From assembly GCA_009843735.1 (NCBI GenBank), contig VYCW01000091.1:16923-58621 (forward strand): a stretch of 41,699 bases of DNA, written 5' to 3'. Each line of letters begins with the position of its first letter. Position 1 is the first letter of the stretch. The DNA is from Acidimicrobiaceae bacterium (GTDB taxonomy: Bacteria > Actinomycetota > Acidimicrobiia > Acidimicrobiales > Aldehydirespiratoraceae). The position numbers were made by a program, and so were the translations under genes. Positions 37,821-41,699 of this stretch are shown piece after piece. The notes below the pieces were generated by a model, which worked only from the letters and a program-made list of their open reading frames with translations, was not told the DNA's origin and searched no databases.

Positions 37821-39356
37821 GTGTCCAACACCGATCAAGCCACGCTGGCCGCGACGCAGTCGCAGCGTCCGCCCTTCTACCGCGATGTCACCGTCGTCAA
37901 GTGGCTGGCCCAGGTGTTCACCCTCCTGCTGGTGGTCTTCGCCCTGTTCTTCCTGACCACGCAGGCCCTCGAGAACCTCGACCGCCAGGGGATCGAGATC
38001 AAGTACGACTTCCTGAGCATCGGGCTCGGGAGCGACCTCCGGGAGGGCATCGACACCGACCCCGACACCGCCGGCCGGGCGCTGTGGGCCGGAGCGGTCA
38101 ACACCATACGCATCGCGGTGGGCGGGATAATCGCGGCCACCATCCTCGGGGTGCTGGTCGGCGTCGGGCGGCTGTCGAGCAACTGGATCGTCAGCCGCAT
38201 GTGCAGCGTCTTCATCGAGACGGCCCGCAACATCCCGCTGCTGGTCCAGATCATCTTCATCTGGGCGCTGGTGGCCACCCTTCCCAACGTGGAGCTGGAC
38301 CAGGGGCCCATCAACGGTCTCCTGCACCTGTCCAACAAAGGAGTGTCGGTGCCAAGGCTGCACATCGACGACGGCTTCTACCAGTGGCTCATCTTCATCG
38401 CAGCAGGCGTGCTAGTCGGCTGGTTGGTCAAGCGCCGCCAGGACCGGCGCCACGACGCCACCGGCCAGGACACCTACCCGGTGGCCAGCTTCGTCGGCGT
38501 GCTGGCTCTGTTCGGCGCGGTGGGCTGGGTGGCGCACCCGATCTTCGGCTGGGTCGGCGCCATCTTCGACTTCATCGGCGACGGGTTTTCCGCGCTGACG
38601 CCGGTGGTCATGCAGGTCGTGCTGTCGCTGGCCGCCCTGGCGGCGGCCGCATGGTGGATCAGGCGTTTCCTGGCCCGGCACCGCACGCCGGCGGGGCTCA
38701 TGAAGCTCACCGACGACGACAAGTTCCGGATCATCTTCGCCGGGGTGGGCGCCTTGGCGGTGATCGCCTTCGTGCTGGTGGGCTGGCCCGGACTGTCGAG
38801 CTGGATCATCAACTCCGGCACCGACCTGCTCGGCGTGATCGCCGACAAGTTCGGCGACGGCCGCACCGGGCGGCCCATCGACATCAAGGCGCCCGACGTC
38901 GAGCAGGTCGGCAACTTCCCCAACCCCGGCCCGGCCGGGCTGAACCTCACCCAGGGCGGCGCCGCGGTGTTCTTCGGTGTCGTGCTGTACACCGCGTCGT
39001 TCATCGCCGAGATCGTGCGGGGCGGCATCCTGGCTGTTCCCAAGGGCCAGACCGAGGCCGCCCAGGCGGTCGGTCTGCGGCGGGTGACGATGCTGCGCCG
39101 GGTCATCCTGCCCCAGGCCTTCCGGGTGATACTCCCGCCGCTGGGCAACCAGTACCTGAACCTCACCAAGAACACCTCGCTGGCCATCGCGGTGGGCTAC
39201 AGCGACTTCGTGCAGGTGGGCCAGATCGTCTACAACCAGACCGGCAAGTCTCTCGAGGTGATCTCGCTGTGGATGCTGTTCTACCTGGCCTGCTCGCTGA
39301 CGATCTCGGTGATCGTGAACTTCTTCAACATCCGCCTGAAGATCGTGGAGCGCTGA
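37821..39356 (+). CDS. aapQ: polar amino acid ABC permease AapQ
   Basis: This 511-residue inner-membrane permease has its N-terminal part (ALWAGAVNTIRIAVGGIIAATILGVLVGVGRLSSNWI, ETARNIPLLVQIIFIW) and C-terminal part (LYTASFIAEIVRGGILAVPKGQTEAAQAVGLRRV, with the EAA loop) making the standard His/Glu/Gln-type domain. Between them, about residues 155-375, is a large insert with four or more hydrophobic segments. AapQ proteins have such an insert, but this one makes the protein about 100 residues longer than the roughly 400-residue rhizobial AapQ. The GTG start is at 37821. The stop is one base before the aapM ATG. Confidence 0.92.
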   Translation: MSNTDQATLAATQSQRPPFYRDVTVVKWLAQVFTLLLVVFALFFLTTQALENLDRQGIEIKYDFLSIGLGSDLREGIDTDPDTAGRALWAGAVNTIRIAVGGIIAATILGVLVGVGRLSSNWIVSRMCSVFIETARNIPLLVQIIFIWALVATLPNVELDQGPINGLLHLSNKGVSVPRLHIDDGFYQWLIFIAAGVLVGWLVKRRQDRRHDATGQDTYPVASFVGVLALFGAVGWVAHPIFGWVGAIFDFIGDGFSALTPVVMQVVLSLAALAAAAWWIRRFLARHRTPAGLMKLTDDDKFRIIFAGVGALAVIAFVLVGWPGLSSWIINSGTDLLGVIADKFGDGRTGRPIDIKAPDVEQVGNFPNPGPAGLNLTQGGAAVFFGVVLYTASFIAEIVRGGILAVPKGQTEAAQAVGLRRVTMLRRVILPQAFRVILPPLGNQYLNLTKNTSLAIAVGYSDFVQVGQIVYNQTGKSLEVISLWMLFYLACSLTISVIVNFFNIRLKIVER

Positions 39357-39357
39357 G

Positions 39358-41505
39358 ATGGGCATGCCGATGGGCGACGGAGCGGTGACGGCCGCAGACC
39401 CCGCGGAGGCGTGGGCCGGCGAGCGCGAGCCCGCCCAGAAGCCCGAGGAGCCCAGCCTGTCGGCCGGGGAGTGGCTGAGCAAGAACCTGTTCTCCTCCGC
39501 GGCCAACTCCGTGCTCACCGTGGTCTTCACGCTGCTGGTGCTGCTGGCGGTGCGCGGCCTGCTCAACTTCACGTTCAGCGAGGAGCGGACCTGGCGGGCC
39601 GTCAAGACCAACGTGCGGTTCCTGTTCACCCACGCCTACCCCCAGGACCAGTACGCCCGCATCTGGGTCTGTGTCGGTGTCATCGCGGTGCTGTCGGGAT
39701 TGTCGGTGGGGCTGCTGGCCAAGACCGGTCGGGGCATCTCGATGAAGAGGCTGTCGATGAACCTGATGGGCACAGGGGGCGTGATCGGGCTGGGGATCCT
39801 GCTGCGCGAGCCCTCAGCTGTGGTCGACAGCGAGGGCCTGGTCGTGCACCGCGATCCCGCCGCAGCGGTCGGCGACTCCTTCGTCGACTGGCTGGACGGC
39901 AACGCTCTGACCGTGCTCGGCGTGCTGGTGCTGGCCAACGCAGTCGTCGCCGTGTGGTTCCACCTCCAGGGCACCTACCTGCGCGACGGGCCGGAGCCGA
40001 GGCTCGCCCACGGCGCGCTGGTGCTGGTGAGCATCGGGGTGCTGATCGTGCAGCAGTACGCGAGCGGCGAGGTCGTACGGGAGTCGTTCGCCGAGGCCAT
40101 GGCGGACCGGTCCTGGTGGTGGCTGGCCGCGGCCCTGCTGGCCGGAGCGGGCGCAGCGGTGTGGTTCGGGCTGGGCGACGCCCGCCGGCGCAACACGTTC
40201 GTGCCGGCCATGTACGTGTTCTTCGCCGCCACCGCGGTGATGGTGCTGTCGGCGTGGCTGTACCCGTGGGGGCACTACGCCTTCCTGGAGGGTGAGTTCA
40301 TCTCCGAGCCGGGCAGCACCGTCGCGATGACCACCAAGCTGCCGTGGACTGTCATGTGGGTGCTGCTGGTCGGCACCTTCCTGTTGGGGCGAGCGCTCAG
40401 CACGGCGGGGGCGGCTTCGAGGCTGCGCGTGCCCCTGAACCTGCTCTGGGTGATGACGCCGTTCGTCCTGTACTGGGCGGTGCTGCGCGACCCCGATCTC
40501 GACTGGGACCACGTTCTGTCCACCGACATCCCGATGGCCGTGTTCTTCGCCGCCTTCGGGGGCCTCGTGGTGTGGTACCTGGCCCACCCGCGCATCGGCG
40601 AGGCCGGCCGGATCATGGCGGTGGTGCTGGTCGGGGTGGCCGTGCTCAACTGGGTGGCCGCGTACTTCGGCTGGTACCCGATGCTGCAGAAGGCGCGGAT
40701 CAGCTTCCTGCTGCTGGCGGTGGTCGCCCTGCTGGCCCACAACTTCGCCGGGGACCGAACCCATCGGATGCGGCTGGTGGTGGCGTGGGTGGCGATCATG
40801 GCCGTGTTCCACTGGCTGGTGACGCTGGTCAACTCGCCCTCGACCGTGGACACGCCCACCGACGCCCTGTTCGGCGGCTTCGCCACCACGCTCACGGTCG
40901 CCACCTTCACGCTGTTGCTGGCGTTCCCGATGGGCGTGCTGCTGGCGCTGGCCCGCACCTCCAAGCTGCCCATCTTCAGGGTGCTGGCCACCGCCTACAT
41001 CGAGGTTTTCCGGGGTGTGCCGCTGATCACGCTGCTGTTCTTCTTCGTGCTGATCTTCAACCTGTTCCTGCCCGGCGGGATGTCGCTGACCGACATCGCC
41101 GGCGCCACCATCGGCTTCGCGCTGTTCTCGGCCGCCTACCTCGCCGAGAACATCCGCGGCGGCCTGCAGGCCGTGCGCCGCGGCCAGTACGAGGCCTCCG
41201 ACGCGGTCGGGTTCAGCACCGTGCAGCGCACCCTGTTCATCGTGCTGCCGCAGGCTCTGCGGGTGTCGATACCGCCACTGGTCGGGCAGGTCATCGCCAC
41301 GTTCAAGGAGACGTCGCTGCTGGCCGTCGCCGGGATGTTCGACTTCCTGCGGATCGCCGACAAGGTCATCTCCGCGCAGTCGGAGTTCCTCGGCGTCAAG
41401 CGCGAGGGGCTGCTGTTCGTGTCGTTCATCTACTGGATCTTCGCCTACAACATGTCCAAGCACAGCCAGCGCATCGAGAAGCGCCTCGGGGTGGGGGAGC
41501 GTTAG
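39358..41505 (+). CDS. aapM: polar amino acid ABC permease AapM, enlarged N-terminal membrane region
   Basis: This is a 715-residue permease. The normal transport domain is at the C-terminus (about 503-710): FATTLTVATFTLLLAFPMGVLLALARTSKLPIF, YIEVFRGVPLITLLFFFVLIF and the EAA loop YEASDAVGFSTVQRTLFIVLPQALRVSIPP. Ahead of it are about 490 residues with roughly ten further hydrophobic segments (for example 48-69, 102-122, 184-202, 218-233, 254-270, 281-302, 330-344, 358-375, 392-410, 418-440, 447-460). Known AapM proteins are about 380-430 residues, so about 300 residues are extra. It overlaps or abuts aapQ (1-base gap). No frameshift or fusion scar is visible. Confidence 0.9.
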   Translation: MGMPMGDGAVTAADPAEAWAGEREPAQKPEEPSLSAGEWLSKNLFSSAANSVLTVVFTLLVLLAVRGLLNFTFSEERTWRAVKTNVRFLFTHAYPQDQYARIWVCVGVIAVLSGLSVGLLAKTGRGISMKRLSMNLMGTGGVIGLGILLREPSAVVDSEGLVVHRDPAAAVGDSFVDWLDGNALTVLGVLVLANAVVAVWFHLQGTYLRDGPEPRLAHGALVLVSIGVLIVQQYASGEVVRESFAEAMADRSWWWLAAALLAGAGAAVWFGLGDARRRNTFVPAMYVFFAATAVMVLSAWLYPWGHYAFLEGEFISEPGSTVAMTTKLPWTVMWVLLVGTFLLGRALSTAGAASRLRVPLNLLWVMTPFVLYWAVLRDPDLDWDHVLSTDIPMAVFFAAFGGLVVWYLAHPRIGEAGRIMAVVLVGVAVLNWVAAYFGWYPMLQKARISFLLLAVVALLAHNFAGDRTHRMRLVVAWVAIMAVFHWLVTLVNSPSTVDTPTDALFGGFATTLTVATFTLLLAFPMGVLLALARTSKLPIFRVLATAYIEVFRGVPLITLLFFFVLIFNLFLPGGMSLTDIAGATIGFALFSAAYLAENIRGGLQAVRRGQYEASDAVGFSTVQRTLFIVLPQALRVSIPPLVGQVIATFKETSLLAVAGMFDFLRIADKVISAQSEFLGVKREGLLFVSFIYWIFAYNMSKHSQRIEKRLGVGER

Positions 41506-41578
41506 CCGTGCGGACCGTCCACACACCGCCGGGATGAGCCACGAGTGCCAGTGACCTGGCAACAGGGGGAAAGAAGCC

Positions 41579-41699
41579 ATGAGCGTCAGTGATGCCACAA
41601 CCGCATTGACCGAGGAGCTAGCCGCCCGCGACGACATGATCGTGTGCGAGGGGGTCAACAAGTGGTTCGGGGACTTCCAGGCCCTCGACGGGATCACCG
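41579..41699 (+). CDS. aapP: polar amino acid ABC ATPase AapP, N-terminal fragment
   Basis: Forty codons are visible before the window ends. The protein starts MSVSDATTALTEELAARDDM and continues IVCEGVNKWFGDFQALDGIT, the N-terminus of a GlnQ/AapP-type ABC ATPase (family pattern '..v.KwyG.f.vL..i'). The Walker A motif lies beyond the edge. It follows aapM by 73 bases, with a CAGGGGGA ribosome site before the ATG. It completes the AapJQMP gene order. Confidence 0.88.
   Translation, partial: MSVSDATTALTEELAARDDMIVCEGVNKWFGDFQALDGIT

Noticed and set aside
39814..41697. Long open frame (627 codons) antisense to aapM
   Set aside because: GC-rich actinobacterial genes leave long antisense frames open. 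The translation is low-complexity in His, Gln, Arg and Gly with no domain, while the plus strand encodes a clear permease.

Overview
The window is GC-rich (roughly 70% by eye), densely coded DNA from a high-GC actinobacterium, most likely class Acidimicrobiia or a close relative. The evidence is a fused CofG/CofH deazaflavin synthase (FbiC, coenzyme F420), a proteasomal AAA ATPase (ARC/Mpa), an actinobacterial holin-X-type membrane protein, Thr/Ala-rich lipoprotein tethers and frequent GTG starts. No tRNA, rRNA, CRISPR array or transposase was seen. No gap between genes exceeds 300 bases.

Layout. (1) 1-571: the N-terminal part of a ClC chloride-channel gene running off the left edge, and a small unknown gene. 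(2) 592-9612, minus strand: a tight operon read tkt, tal, cysD, cysNC, cysC, fbiC. It combines the non-oxidative pentose phosphate pathway, sulfate activation to PAPS with two APS kinase domains, and F420 chromophore synthesis. A small unknown gene (9687-10073) lies upstream. (3) 10262-16096, plus strand: nine closely packed genes. These are a PBP4-type D-Ala-D-Ala carboxypeptidase, a LON-substrate-domain protein, three small membrane-associated proteins, and then an overlapping set of a TtuB-like ubiquitin-fold sulfur carrier, a TtuA-like tRNA thiolase, TrmI (tRNA m1A58 methyltransferase) and a membrane-anchored MarP-like serine protease. The ttuB-ttuA-trmI run looks like a tRNA T-loop modification module.

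(4) 16118-30442: an aromatic catabolism island centred on hydroquinone and hydroxyquinol. It holds a CaiB CoA-transferase plus citryl-CoA-lyase-like pair, an IclR regulator, two VOC proteins (one a type I hydroquinone dioxygenase), hydroxyquinol 1,2-dioxygenase, and a nine-gene minus-strand operon: pnpC, pnpD, maleylacetate reductase, a five-gene branched-chain-type ABC importer and a beta-ketoadipyl-CoA thiolase. Together these would import an aromatic or related acid, cleave the ring to the maleylacetate level, reduce it to 3-oxoadipate and thiolyse its CoA ester to succinyl-CoA and acetyl-CoA. The hydroxymuconic semialdehyde dehydrogenase (PnpE type) and a conventional PcaIJ CoA-transferase are not in the window. 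Related palindromes with TGTCCG half-sites lie upstream of two of the transcription units.

(5) 30582-33211: a VWA (CoxE-like) protein, a core-MetE-type protein and a small ferredoxin. (6) 33466-35220: proteasomal ATPase ARC, without dop, pup or prcBA next to it. (7) 35243-41699: a polar amino acid ABC importer of the AapJQMP type with tandem duplicated binding proteins, a strong stem-loop before the permeases, an outsized AapM (715 aa) and an ATPase gene cut by the right edge.

A non-coding dispersed repeat of about 85 bp occurs three times (10147, 28787, 29860), twice inside the pnp operon. The most interesting items are the TtuB/TtuA/TrmI module with a C-terminal tail beyond the carrier's Gly-Gly, the doubled hydroquinone-cleaving machinery with its shared palindromes, the dispersed repeat, the doubled APS kinase, and the enlarged Aap permease.
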